Source: Streptomyces sp. NBC_01317
Lineage (GTDB): Bacteria > Actinomycetota > Actinomycetes > Streptomycetales > Streptomycetaceae
Length of the DNA: 64,000 nt
NCBI RefSeq assembly: GCF_035961655.1
Contig: NZ_CP108393.1
Coordinates: 3,455,501 to 3,519,500 of the forward strand
Direction of reading: 5' to 3'
The notes beneath the pieces are model-generated. The model did no database searches, was not told the DNA's origin, and saw only the letters and a list, made by a program, of their open reading frames with translations. Positions within the stretch are counted from its first letter, which is position 1. Each line of letters begins with the position of its first letter. The position numbers and the translations under genes were made by a program. This document shows positions 9,237 through 19,924 of this stretch, one piece after another.

Positions 9237-11339
9237 TCACCAAGCTGTGGGAGCCGGAGGTACGACCACCGGGGGGCGGTCGTCGCAGGTGATGGTGTTC
9301 GGGAGTTCCCAGGGGGCCAGCCAGGGGCCTGTGGTGCCGCCGCCGTCGTTGCCGCCCAGGTCTGTCAGGGCGAACTCCGAGCCCACCGGGGTGAAGTTGA
9401 ACGAGCCGCAGTTGTTGACGCCGACCGCGCCGACGTTGCGGGCGTCCACGTTCTCGAAGGACGCGGAGCCGGCCACGCGGGCGCTGACCACCGAGGTGCC
9501 GGTGCCGTCGACCCTGATGTCCTTGAAGCGGACGTTCTTGATGGAGTAGAGGTCCTTCACCGGGAAGTCGCTGACCAGCATGATCGCGTTGTAGGTGTTG
9601 TCGAGGTAGTGGTCCCCGGTCACCTGGATGTCCGCGTCGATGTCCTTGTCGAGGGCGTAGAACCAGATGGCGCCCAGGCCGATGTTCCAGTTCAGTTCGT
9701 ACGTGCCCGCGCGGACCGTGGTGTTGTCGGTGATCCGCAGCTTCCCCGCGAACGCCTCCGCGCCGAAGCGGGAGCCGACGTGGATCGCGCTGCCCTCCCT
9801 GACCGGGTCGGCGACGAGGTTGTCCGAGACGGTGAGGTCCGTACCGCCGTAGATCGCGATGCCGTTGGCGAGGACCGGTGACTGGACGGTGTTGTGGGAG
9901 AAGGTGTTGTTCGCGTTCGACTTCTTCTCCGACCACATCGCCAGGCCGTCGTCACCCGAGTTGCGGACGAAGTTGTGGGAGACCGACGAATTCGTCACGC
10001 CTGTGTGGAAGTTGAGGCCGTCGGCTATCTGGTCCACGATCACGTTGTCCGTGACGCGCGTGTTGGTCATGGGGCCGTCGAACCACAGGCCCACCTTGGT
10101 GTGGCGGATGTAGAGCCCGTCGATGGTCGAGTCGCTCATCGCGCCGCCCACGCCGTTCACCTGGTCGGTGTCGATGCGCTCGCGGACGTCCCCCTCGATC
10201 GCGAAGCCCGACAGGTGGACGTTGCGGCTGCCGCCCGCCGACGCGTCCTTGCCGTAGAAGCCGACGCCGGTGTGCACCGAGCCGTCGGGGGCCGGGGTGC
10301 CGAGGGCCACCTCGCGGCCCTTGAAGATCGTGTACCAGCTGCCCGCGCCCTCGATCGTCACGTCGTCCACGATGATGTGCCGGTTCACCTGGTACGTGCC
10401 CGGCGGGACGTACACCTTGAGGTGCGCGCGCTTGGCGAAGGCGATCGCCCGGTCGAGCGCGGGCGCGGAGTCACGCCGGCCCGAGGGATCGGCCCCGAAC
10501 GCCAGCACGTTGGCCGCGTTGAGCCGTACGTGCGGCGCGCCGACGAGCTGCGAGTCGAGCAGGTCGACCACGGTCCACGCGGCCCTGCTCCCGGCGGGGA
10601 CCGTGAGCCGTACCTTGTCGCCCGCGCGGTACGTCTTCCCGAGCAGCAGCCGCTGCTCGTCGTAGAAGTGGTTCGGGCGGAACGGCTTGCTGATCACCGG
10701 TGCCGGGGTGGTGGCGCTGGGCACACACGCGCACTCGGTGATCCACCAGTCGGGGTGCAGCAGGTCCGCGCCGGGGTCGTTGGAGAACGGGTACTGGTTG
10801 TAGAGCCAGGCGTACTGCGAAGTGAGCGTCAGGGTCGAGCGGTTCTTGCCGTTGACCGTGACGTCGAGCGGCGCGGTGATGCCGCCGCCGCCCGGCGCGT
10901 CCGGGATGCTGTAGCGCACGTTGATCGCGTTGGCGGCGCTCGGCAGCGTGAACTCCACGTACTTGCCCGGGGTCAGCCTGACCGCCTGCCGGCCGGAGGC
11001 CTCCGCCGGGAGGGTGTAGGCGGTACGGTCCGGGCCGATCACCGTCCCGTTCGTGACCGCGCCCTCCGCCTCCTGCTCGGCGAAGTCCACGTCGGCGCCC
11101 CGGCCCGCGACGAGCGACGGCGCGAGGGCGGCGCGGGTCACGGCGGGGGCCTGTGCGGTGGCCTTCGCACCCGCGGCCCCGACCGCCCCGCTGTCGCCGC
11201 CCGGGCGCGCCACCGCCGTACCACCGGCCAGGACGCTCAGACCGACCGCGGCCGCGGTCATCGACGCGACCACCACCGCCGCCCGTCGCGGGGGTCTGCC
11301 GGACCGTCTCGCGCCGGCACCTCTGATGCTCCACGACAT
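9237..11339 (-). CDS. Secreted right-handed beta-helix glycoside hydrolase, GH87-like
   Basis: Secreted protein of 700 residues. ATG 11339 gives an Arg-rich export signal (RRSGRPPRRAAVVVASM then AVGLSVLAGGTAVA); the frame to 11474 has no signal peptide. Residues about 90-230 form a beta-sandwich, carbohydrate-binding-like region (KYVEFTLPSAANAINVRYS). From about 285 a Pectate_lyase_3-type helix begins (VLAFGADPSGRRDSAPALDR, VYVPPGTYQV). GDDGLAMWS near residue 461 gives an adjacent Asp pair, and TIEGAGSWYT is also typical of mycodextranase/alpha-1,3-glucanase relatives. Inference: hydrolyses fungal alpha-glucan; a related polysaccharide is possible. It is divergent from an M28 aminopeptidase across about 420 bases. 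Confidence 0.75.
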   Translation of the reverse strand: MSWSIRGAGARRSGRPPRRAAVVVASMTAAAVGLSVLAGGTAVARPGGDSGAVGAAGAKATAQAPAVTRAALAPSLVAGRGADVDFAEQEAEGAVTNGTVIGPDRTAYTLPAEASGRQAVRLTPGKYVEFTLPSAANAINVRYSIPDAPGGGGITAPLDVTVNGKNRSTLTLTSQYAWLYNQYPFSNDPGADLLHPDWWITECACVPSATTPAPVISKPFRPNHFYDEQRLLLGKTYRAGDKVRLTVPAGSRAAWTVVDLLDSQLVGAPHVRLNAANVLAFGADPSGRRDSAPALDRAIAFAKRAHLKVYVPPGTYQVNRHIIVDDVTIEGAGSWYTIFKGREVALGTPAPDGSVHTGVGFYGKDASAGGSRNVHLSGFAIEGDVRERIDTDQVNGVGGAMSDSTIDGLYIRHTKVGLWFDGPMTNTRVTDNVIVDQIADGLNFHTGVTNSSVSHNFVRNSGDDGLAMWSEKKSNANNTFSHNTVQSPVLANGIAIYGGTDLTVSDNLVADPVREGSAIHVGSRFGAEAFAGKLRITDNTTVRAGTYELNWNIGLGAIWFYALDKDIDADIQVTGDHYLDNTYNAIMLVSDFPVKDLYSIKNVRFKDIRVDGTGTSVVSARVAGSASFENVDARNVGAVGVNNCGSFNFTPVGSEFALTDLGGNDGGGTTGPWLAPWELPNTITCDDRPPVVVPPAPTAW

Positions 11340-13118
<1,779 letters not shown>

Positions 13119-13150
13119 CCGTACGGAGTCGTGCTGAACTGAACAGCGAG

Positions 13151-13184
13151 GGCCCCGCCCACCCGTCACCGGGTGGGCGGGGCC
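13151..13184. terminator. Hairpin terminator between M28 and S8 genes
   Basis: A 15-base-pair perfect stem (GGCCCCGCCCACCCG with its complement) and a TCAC loop, 33 bases after the aminopeptidase stop and 42 bases from the convergent subtilisin stop. It probably ends transcription from both sides. Confidence 0.85.
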
Positions 13185-13225
13185 TCTGCCTGTCTCCGGT
13201 GTTCACACAACCGGAGCGCCGTCCC

Positions 13226-16093
13226 TCAGCGGGCCGTCATGCCGAACCGCAGCCCGGCGGCCGGGAGTCCGCCCGTCCCCGGCGCGTAGGTGGTGACCGG
13301 CTGGGCGCCACCGCCGGTCACGTTGGTCCACGTCATCGCGTACAGCGAGCCGTAGGCACCCGGGCCGTAGGGCATTCCGACATAGAGGCGGGTCGGCGTG
13401 CCGTGCAGGCTGGTACCCGTCTTCCGGCCGGCTCCCGGGGCGCCCGGCATGCCGGAGGGGTTGCCGGCCTCGATCCACCGGTCGTTGGCGCCCGGCTCGC
13501 CGACCAGGCCGAAGACGCTGACCGCGCCCGCGTCGGCGACCGTACCCACGTCCTCGCCCGGTACGCCGACGGCCATCACCAGGCTGGCGGCGGTGGCGAG
13601 GGGGCCGGGCGTACGGTTGACGACGGTCACCGCGGCTCCCATGCGGTCACCTGCCTCGGGCGATCCGACGACGTCGTCGGGGCCCTGGTCGTAGCCGTTG
13701 TTGACCTGGTTGAGCAGAAGTCCCCAGCCCTCGGTGATCCTGACGACCACCACACGTCCGGCGTCGGCCCTGGCGGCCCCTCCGTAGGTGATGTCCTCAC
13801 CGGGGACCCCGATGGCGATGTACGTGCTCGGGAAGGAGAAGGACACTCCCCGCGTGAACCGGCCCGGGGCCGCCGAGACCGCCGCGCCGAATTGGTCCCC
13901 CGCCTCCACCTCGGCGGTCACACGGAAGCTGTTCTGATCGATGGATCCCCGGTGCAGGGGCACCCCGTCGGAGTTGAGCTGATGGGCCATCACGTCGACC
14001 TGGCCCGCGACCACTTCGGTCGTACCCGTGACCCGCGAGGGAACCATTCCCTCGCCCGGGACGCCGATCACCAGGTGCTCGGGCGCCCCGGCGACGGAGG
14101 ACCCGTACTTGTCACCCGCCTCCGGGGTGCCGGCCACGCCCGCCTTCCCCTGGACCAGCGCCCGGTTGACGGAGCCCCGCAGATAGAAGGCGCCTCCGGC
14201 GTCCGCCTTGCCGTCGACGTCCTCACCCGGGACTCCGATGACGAGGTACGGCTCGCCGGCGTCCGTGAGACCCGCGGCGACGGCCGCGCCCATGCGGTCC
14301 CCGGCCTCGGAGGCCGCGGCCAGGATGTCCCCGGTTCCCGTGCCCTGCTCAAGGTGCTCCGCCGCCCCGCCGGAGGCGAGGCCGCCGGAGGCTCCGTACA
14401 TCACGTCCACGGTGCCGGCGTCCGCCTGGGACCCGAGGTCCTCGCGGGGAGTGCCGACGACCAGGTCGGTGCAGCCGTCCCCGTCGTGGTCGACGGTGGC
14501 CAGCGCTTCGCCGAAGTAGTCGTTCGCCTCGGCGTCGCCGGGGACCGCGGCGAGATCCTGATGGACCTCGGACGTCCCCTTCCCGCCGCCGTAGACGATG
14601 CGTACCAGTCCCGCCCTGGCGTCCCCGCCGACGGTCGCCTCGGGGTCGGCGACGGCGAGATCCTCGATCCGGTCGCAGTTGAAGTCCGTGATACCGGGGG
14701 CCGGTTGGCCCGTGTCACCGAGCGCGCCGGTGATGTCGAGCCGGGGCGTGCTGCCCCCCGTGTACGAGATGGTCCTGCCGCCGGCCTTCAGCCGGGATTC
14801 GAGGCGCGCGGCACTTTCCTCGGGGAAGGCCTGCCGGAGTACCGCGAAGGCGCCGGCCACCTGCGGCGCGGCCATGGAGGTGCCGTTCTTCGAGGCGTAC
14901 CCGCCACCGGGTACGGACGAGACGACCCCGGTGCCCCGGGCGAGGAGGTCCAGCAGCGCGCCCCGGTTGCTGAAGGAGGACAGTTCGTCGTCGGCGGTGG
15001 TCGAGCCGACCGCGACGGCGGACGCGATACAGGCGGGGGCGCTGACGGCGTCACCGTACGCGTTGTTGCCGGCCGCGACCACGGTGGTGACATCGAGGCC
15101 GAGGAGCAGGTCGACGGCGAGCCCGCGCGGGTCGCCGTCGCAGGCGGTGGCGTACCGTCCGGCGCCGAGGCTGAGGTTCGCCGCGATCACCGGTGTGCCG
15201 GCCTGACGCAGCTCCATGACCTTCTCCAGCGCGGCGATCTGGGCGCTGGTGTAGCTCAGGACGCAGGGCGTGACGTCGGGCCCGCCGCAGTAGTCCTCGG
15301 AGTCGAACTTGCTGAAGACCTGGATGGCCACGATGCCTGCGCCGGGGGCGACCCCGGAGGCGGGGGCTCCGGCGAGGCCGGCGCCGTCGCCCGCCGCGAT
15401 ACCGGCCACATGGGTGCCGTGATCGCACCCGGCCATGGCCGCGCAGGGGCCGGCCTCGGAATCGGCGGTGCCGGGCCCTTCCTGTTGTTCGGTGCCGTTG
15501 GGGCACAGGCTGGAGGCGGAGGAATCGGCGTCGACGGGCGAGAAGCACGCCTCGGCCACGATCCGGTCCTTCAGGTACGGATGGTGGGTGGCGACGCCGG
15601 TGTCCAGGACGGCTATCGCGCTGCCCGCTCCGTCCCCGGCCGCCGCGGCGCGCCCGGCCCGGCCCGGCGCGGCGGCCGGGGCGGCGCCGGTGAGGGCGAC
15701 GCTGTCGTCCCGCGACGGCGGTACGGCGATGTCCTCGGTGACACTGACCACGCCCGGCTGGGAGGCCAGCCTGTCCAGGCCGTCCGTGCCGACCTTGAGG
15801 GTGACGACCGGCAGGGTGTCGAAGGACCGCAGCGTCCGCCCGGCGGTCGCCGCGGTCGACAGGTCCGTGCGGTTCTCGGTGACGACGTTGACGCGTACGG
15901 TGCCGCCGTCGGCGGTCTCGTCGTACAGCGGGGGGTCGATCGGGCCGCTCGCCGCGCCGGCCGCCGCGGGGGCGTCGCGCGGCTCGACGGCGTGGGACGG
16001 CAGGGCGCCGAGGGCGCCGAGGGCCACGGTCGTCATCGTGGCGATGACGACCCTGATCCGTATCGGTCTCTTCGGTCGCTTCGGTCTCGTCAA
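13226..16093 (-). CDS. Secreted S8 (subtilisin) protease with FG-GAP repeats
   Basis: Extracellular serine protease of about 955 residues. TTG 16093 is chosen: AGGAGAG precedes it by four bases and it opens directly into a basic export signal (RPKRPKRPIRIRVVIATM), whereas the frame to 16222 runs through a terminator and repeats. A propeptide is followed by the S8 domain with triad Asp164 (AVLDTGVA), His225 (DHGTHVAGIA) and Ser406 (NGTSMAAPQVAG), and oxyanion Asn in AAGNNAYG. After about residue 470 come some six or seven FG-GAP blades (DHDGDGCTDLVVGTP, VIGVPGEDVDGKADAG and similar), with Ca-binding-like DxDxDG loops, predicting a beta-propeller for adhesion or substrate binding. It has its own upstream region separated from the phospholipase gene by a terminator. 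Confidence 0.92.
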   Translation of the reverse strand: MTRPKRPKRPIRIRVVIATMTTVALGALGALPSHAVEPRDAPAAAGAASGPIDPPLYDETADGGTVRVNVVTENRTDLSTAATAGRTLRSFDTLPVVTLKVGTDGLDRLASQPGVVSVTEDIAVPPSRDDSVALTGAAPAAAPGRAGRAAAAGDGAGSAIAVLDTGVATHHPYLKDRIVAEACFSPVDADSSASSLCPNGTEQQEGPGTADSEAGPCAAMAGCDHGTHVAGIAAGDGAGLAGAPASGVAPGAGIVAIQVFSKFDSEDYCGGPDVTPCVLSYTSAQIAALEKVMELRQAGTPVIAANLSLGAGRYATACDGDPRGLAVDLLLGLDVTTVVAAGNNAYGDAVSAPACIASAVAVGSTTADDELSSFSNRGALLDLLARGTGVVSSVPGGGYASKNGTSMAAPQVAGAFAVLRQAFPEESAARLESRLKAGGRTISYTGGSTPRLDITGALGDTGQPAPGITDFNCDRIEDLAVADPEATVGGDARAGLVRIVYGGGKGTSEVHQDLAAVPGDAEANDYFGEALATVDHDGDGCTDLVVGTPREDLGSQADAGTVDVMYGASGGLASGGAAEHLEQGTGTGDILAAASEAGDRMGAAVAAGLTDAGEPYLVIGVPGEDVDGKADAGGAFYLRGSVNRALVQGKAGVAGTPEAGDKYGSSVAGAPEHLVIGVPGEGMVPSRVTGTTEVVAGQVDVMAHQLNSDGVPLHRGSIDQNSFRVTAEVEAGDQFGAAVSAAPGRFTRGVSFSFPSTYIAIGVPGEDITYGGAARADAGRVVVVRITEGWGLLLNQVNNGYDQGPDDVVGSPEAGDRMGAAVTVVNRTPGPLATAASLVMAVGVPGEDVGTVADAGAVSVFGLVGEPGANDRWIEAGNPSGMPGAPGAGRKTGTSLHGTPTRLYVGMPYGPGAYGSLYAMTWTNVTGGGAQPVTTYAPGTGGLPAAGLRFGMTAR

Positions 16094-16145
16094 GGTCTCT
16101 CCTGGGAGAAGCGGGCGTGGCTCGGCCCGCGGGGTGGTGGGCGTG

Positions 16146-16193
16146 GAAGGTGCCGGGCATCGAAGGTGCCGGGCATCGAAGGCACCGGGCATC
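16146..16193. repeat. 16-bp direct repeat, three copies
   Basis: GAAGGTGCCGGGCATC occurs at 16146-16161 and 16162-16177, and as GAAGGCACCGGGCATC at 16178-16193; a partial copy runs into the next hairpin. The array lies 50-100 bases upstream of the subtilisin start, in its leader or promoter. Copy-number slippage could change expression. Confidence 0.8.
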
Positions 16194-16194
16194 G

Positions 16195-16230
16195 AAGGCC
16201 GGGTGGCGAAACGTTCCGCCACCCGGCCTT
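16195..16230. terminator. Terminator of the phospholipase gene
   Basis: A 14-base perfect stem (AAGGCCGGGTGGCG with its complement) and an eight-base loop, 40 bases downstream of the phospholipase stop on the minus strand. It separates that gene from the subtilisin gene. Confidence 0.85.
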
Positions 16231-16269
16231 CCCGTGCGGGACGTGCTCCTCAGAAGGCCGGGCCGGGCA

Positions 16270-17892
16270 TCAGGTGCGGTTGGCGCCGTTCTTGGGATTG
16301 CCGCCCTTCTTGACGGCCTGGTAGTAGCCGTACGCGATGGAGCGGCACAGGCGCTTCACCCGGTAGGCCGAGCAGGTGTAGTCGCGGAGCGTCGTGTGGA
16401 AGGCGTTGTCCACGTTCGACTTCTTGCTGCGGTCGAGGTAGTAGCGGTAGCCCTTGTACGTGTTGCCGATCAGTCCGTACCCGTAGTCGTGCATGTCGCA
16501 CGCGGACCGGAAGTCGTAACCGGAGGGCTTGTCGGGAGAGGTGGTGCAGTGGTCGTACTTGATGCCCACCACCCACAGCCGGCTGGGGAGCTGTTTCCAG
16601 GCCGGGGCGCGCCAGCCGTAGTGCGCCGCCCACGCGGCGCAGCCGCTCTTCGTGTACCACAACCACGACGTGGCGGCAGAGCAGTGGCGCGGGTACGCCT
16701 GCGGATCGGAGGTCTCACCGCCGGGGAAGTCCGAGACCGGAGGGGCCGTGGCGTTCGGGTCGGTGATCCCGGGCGCGCCCTGGATCACCGATTCCGAGGC
16801 GGGCCGCGCCGGGCCGGTGGCCTCGACGTTCGGGACGGCCGATCCCGCCGAGAAGTCCAGGTTCCACGCGCCGTTGGCCGCCGACGCTGTCCGGGCCAGG
16901 CGGCCGGCGGTGTCGTAGCTGTACGACGCCGACGGCTCGGCGCTCTCCACGGGGTTGGTCACGGTGCGCAGCAGGCCCGACGCGTCGTAGGCGTAGCGGG
17001 CGACCGTCTGCGTCGTGGTGCCGCTGGTGAGAGTGATCGCCTTGGCGCGGCCGGCGAAGTCTCCGAACACCGATCCGGCGGCCGTGGTGGTCGGCGCGTA
17101 GCTGATGGTCAGCGACTCCGCCGGTTCGTCCGCTCCGGCCGGTTCCTTGATGGTGGTCACCCGGCCCTGGGCGTCGTAGCCGGCGCTGGAGGTGCCGTTG
17201 GCCTTGCTGCCCACGCCGGTGACCCGCCACGGGTCGCTGCCGGGAGCGGCCTGCTTCCACGTGTAGGTGGGCTTGAGGTCGTCGGCGGGTATGGGGTTGC
17301 CGTCCGCGTCCGTGAAGGTGTCGTCGCCCTCCTCCGTCGTGGAGAGGTTCGCGTTGAGGACCTCGACGACGGTGGTGACCAGGGATCCGGCCGCCGCGTC
17401 CCACTTCGTGGTCTCGGTGACCGTGGAGCCGTCGGCGCTCCGGTACTTGTCGACGCCGCCGCCGTCCGGGAAGGCGGCGCCGCTGACGAAGTCGTAGCGG
17501 ACCGGCTCGTTCACGCCGAGGTCGGTGACGACGTAGGCGCCCGACTGCTGTTCCAGCTTCCGGCTGAGGCTGCCGCCCGCGAACTCGGCCTCCCAGCCAG
17601 GGCCGAAGACACCCAGGTCGGCGCGGGAGGCGGGGGCCGATTCCGGCTGGGCGGGGCCGCCGGACGCCGGGGCGACGACGCTGTGTCTTCGGCCGACGGA
17701 GCCGGCGGACACATCGGTGTCCGCGACCTCGAAGGACCGGATTTCCGAGAGATAGATCCCGGGGCCTATCTGCTGTATTTCGTCCGCCGCCAGTGCCGGT
17801 GCGGCGATTTTGTCCGCCGCCGCCGCAGGCTGCTGCGGCAGCAACAGAGACAGCGAAAGCGCGGCAATGACCGGAATTACGGTTCTGCGCAC
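16270..17892 (-). CDS. Secreted YD-repeat (RHS-like) protein with C-terminal phospholipase A2 domain
   Basis: Exported protein of 540 residues. GTG 17892 has a GAGGGGGG site and begins a signal peptide (VIPVIAALSLSLLLPQQPAAAA). Residues 40-210 resemble the entry part of RHS proteins (GVFGPGWEAEF). Three YD repeats follow near residues 237, 297 and 324 (YDAQGRVTTI, YAYDASGLLRTV, YSYDTAGRLART). A linker of about 50 residues leads to a prokaryotic phospholipase A2 domain at about 395-540, with the signature SACDMHDYGYGL, catalytic His468 and Asp469, and four cysteines (DHCTTS, SAC, YTCSAY, RLCRS) placed for two disulfides. Streptomyces violaceoruber PLA2 is a free enzyme; fusion to a miniature RHS part is unusual. 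The role could be lipid scavenging or a toxin-like effector. Confidence 0.85.
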   Translation of the reverse strand: MRRTVIPVIAALSLSLLLPQQPAAAADKIAAPALAADEIQQIGPGIYLSEIRSFEVADTDVSAGSVGRRHSVVAPASGGPAQPESAPASRADLGVFGPGWEAEFAGGSLSRKLEQQSGAYVVTDLGVNEPVRYDFVSGAAFPDGGGVDKYRSADGSTVTETTKWDAAAGSLVTTVVEVLNANLSTTEEGDDTFTDADGNPIPADDLKPTYTWKQAAPGSDPWRVTGVGSKANGTSSAGYDAQGRVTTIKEPAGADEPAESLTISYAPTTTAAGSVFGDFAGRAKAITLTSGTTTQTVARYAYDASGLLRTVTNPVESAEPSASYSYDTAGRLARTASAANGAWNLDFSAGSAVPNVEATGPARPASESVIQGAPGITDPNATAPPVSDFPGGETSDPQAYPRHCSAATSWLWYTKSGCAAWAAHYGWRAPAWKQLPSRLWVVGIKYDHCTTSPDKPSGYDFRSACDMHDYGYGLIGNTYKGYRYYLDRSKKSNVDNAFHTTLRDYTCSAYRVKRLCRSIAYGYYQAVKKGGNPKNGANRT

Positions 17893-18096
17893 AAGTCCCC
17901 CCTCGGGTAAATGAATGGTGGGTGATTGATGCAGACCATAGATCGCCGATCAACGCGCCCACAAGGCCCAGAATTGGAGCCCGAGACTCCATTTTCGCCC
18001 GGCGGATAAGTGAGGCAATCCCCTTCCGCTTAAAGGGAGAGGCTTCTGAGTACGGATACTCATGTGTGCCGGGCGGCACGACCGGATGCTGTGCCC

Positions 18097-18780
18097 ATGA
18101 TGCGAATTCCCGCCCCGGTCGCCGCTGTTGCCCGCTCCCCCCGCCTGGGCCTCACCCTCGCGGTCACCGCCCTCGCCACGCTGTCGCTCGCCTCCTGCGG
18201 GACAGCGACCACAGGTGCCGGAGGTTCGCAGGTCAGACCCGCCGGCGCCGTCACGGCCAGGCCCGCGGACACGCCGTCGCGCCCCGATCCGTGGCCGGCC
18301 TTCCTGGACATGCTGGAAGCGGTGGGGCAGCCGTGCAGGCCGGACGCACCGTCCGATGAGGAACCGGTTCCGGCGGGGGAGAAGCCTCCGAGCGCGCCGG
18401 TGGAGTTGCTGCCGGTCGGGAGCGTCCCGCCCTCCGGCAGCCCCCCGCCGTCGCCCGGCGCGACACCGCGGGAGGTGGCGCTGAACGCCCTCCAGAAGTG
18501 TGAGGGCCGACTGCATGCGGCGCGCGTCACCAAGGCGCTCAGCGGCCCGGAGGAACTCACCACCGCCCAGGTCAGGAAGGCCCTGACCGACCTCGGCTAC
18601 CTCGACGAGCGCATCCACCGCCTTGAACGGTCAGGCGCGACGACGCACTTCTACCTCGACCTGCGCGTCCTCGGCGGTTCGCTCTGCCTGGAAGGGACCG
18701 TGACCGGAACGAAGGCCGTCGTCGAGGCGTACGGAGCCCCCGAGGACGGTCCGTTTACGCCCGTGAAGCGAAACAGGTGA
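18097..18780 (+). CDS. Putative lipoprotein of unknown function
   Basis: I do not recognise the family. The predicted protein (227 residues) has a lipoprotein signal: Arg in RSPRLG, a hydrophobic stretch, then lipobox LASC with Cys34. A Pro-rich linker follows (about residues 70-120), then a folded part with two cysteines (LQKCEG, GSLCLEG) and TAQVRKALTDLGYLDE. ATG 18097 or 18100 begins the signal peptide; GTG 18064 is a less likely start. It is divergent from the phospholipase gene across about 200 bases. Surface location and position leave open that it protects the host from that enzyme, but nothing in the sequence shows it. Confidence 0.7.
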   Translation: MMRIPAPVAAVARSPRLGLTLAVTALATLSLASCGTATTGAGGSQVRPAGAVTARPADTPSRPDPWPAFLDMLEAVGQPCRPDAPSDEEPVPAGEKPPSAPVELLPVGSVPPSGSPPPSPGATPREVALNALQKCEGRLHAARVTKALSGPEELTTAQVRKALTDLGYLDERIHRLERSGATTHFYLDLRVLGGSLCLEGTVTGTKAVVEAYGAPEDGPFTPVKRNR

Positions 18781-18834
18781 CCACCGGCCTTTTGTGACGC
18801 CCGGATCCCGTACTCCGAAATCCGGTGGGCCGGG

Positions 18835-18887
18835 GCGCATGCGCGTACACACATATGCATGCGATATACGCGCACGCGTACACGCAT
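18835..18887. other. Alternating purine-pyrimidine tract (Z-DNA-prone)
   Basis: Bases 18835-18863 alternate perfectly between purine and pyrimidine (29 bases), then after one phase break 18864-18887 alternate for 24 more, made of GC, AC and AT steps. It lies between the convergent ends of the lipoprotein and ABC permease genes, where transcription would pile up supercoils. No conventional terminator is seen in this 202-base gap. Confidence 0.75.
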
Positions 18888-18982
18888 TCCCGCGCGCATT
18901 TCGCAGCCTTTTCGGCGACAGGCAATTCCTTTCGCACTGCACGCTCGCCCCAAGGACCGCACGGCGGGCCGTTCCCTTGTTT

Positions 18983-19924
18983 TCAGACCGTGATGTCCTT
19001 TGTCGTGAAGCGCGCCCACGCCGCCGCCCCGAACACCGCCACGTACAGCGCCTGGAGTTCCAGGTTCTTGGCGATGTCGTCCCAGTGGACCGGTTCGCGC
19101 AGGACGTCCGCGAAGGACAGCCAGTGGGTGGGGAAGAGGTAGGGCTGGATGCCGTGGAGCTGGGGGATCGCGCCCAGGATCTGCACCGTGATGAGCAGGC
19201 CGACCGTCGCGGCCATCGCCGCGATGCCGCTGTTGGTCAGGGTGGAGAGGAACAGGCCCAGCGCCGCGATCCCGGTCAGGGAGGCCGCCACGAGGAGTGC
19301 GATCAGCAGGGCCCTCAGCAGGCCGTCCCCGAAGGAGATGCGCGTGCCCGAGATCGTGGTGACGTCGCCCAGGGGGAAGAGCAGCGCGCCGACCAGCAGC
19401 GCGGAAAGTGCCACGACCAAGGTCGCGACCAGGCAGAACGCCAGCGTGGACGCGTACTTGGCGAGCAGCAGTCTGGTACGGCCCGCCGGTGCGACCAGCA
19501 GATAGCGCAGGGTGCCGCTGTTGGCCTCGCCCGCGATCGCGTCACCCGCCACGACCCCGACGGCCATGGGCAGGAAGACGGGCAGGGTGGCGGCGAGCGC
19601 GGCGAAGACCAGGAACAGGCCGTTGTTGGTGACCTGGGTGAGGAAGGCCGGCCCGGCTCCCCCGCCACCGCCGACCGAGCCGTCGTCGCTCGTCTCGATC
19701 TTGACGGCGATCCCGATGAGGACAGGGACCGCGGCCAGCACGCCCAGCAGGGCGACGGTGCGCCAGCGCCGCAGGGTGGTGGTCAGTTCGGACCGGAAGA
19801 GACCGAGGGTCCACCAGAGGGAAGGGGTACGGGATTCTTCGGTACGGGATTCTTCGGTACGGGGTCCTTCGGTACGGGGTCCTTCCGTACGGAATCCCCC
19901 CTCACGCGCCTCAGCCCGCGACAT
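18983..19924 (-). CDS. ABC-2 type transporter permease
   Basis: Membrane subunit (313 residues) with about six transmembrane segments (for example VALLGVLAAVPVLIGIAV and VVALSALLVGALLF), partner of the ATPase gene it overlaps by 14 bases. SGTLRYLLVAPAGRTRLLLAKY is the usual cytoplasmic elbow of ABC-2 permeases, which export drugs, lipids or peptides. The first 33 residues are a repeat (RTEGP, RTEGP, RTEES, RTEES) coded by four 15-base tandem units at 19826-19885, so this cytoplasmic end is probably length-variable and not essential. Substrate is unknown. Confidence 0.88.
   Translation of the reverse strand: MSRAEAREGGFRTEGPRTEGPRTEESRTEESRTPSLWWTLGLFRSELTTTLRRWRTVALLGVLAAVPVLIGIAVKIETSDDGSVGGGGGAGPAFLTQVTNNGLFLVFAALAATLPVFLPMAVGVVAGDAIAGEANSGTLRYLLVAPAGRTRLLLAKYASTLAFCLVATLVVALSALLVGALLFPLGDVTTISGTRISFGDGLLRALLIALLVAASLTGIAALGLFLSTLTNSGIAAMAATVGLLITVQILGAIPQLHGIQPYLFPTHWLSFADVLREPVHWDDIAKNLELQALYVAVFGAAAWARFTTKDITV

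Noticed and set aside
16146..16193. CRISPR array.
   Set aside because: The repeats are directly adjacent with no spacers, only three copies, and no cas genes are present. No CRISPR array was seen elsewhere in the window.
13199..16324. A 1041-codon plus-strand frame opposite the subtilisin gene.
   Set aside because: Shadow frame: the minus strand carries a complete S8 triad, signal peptide and FG-GAP repeats, while this frame is low-complexity.
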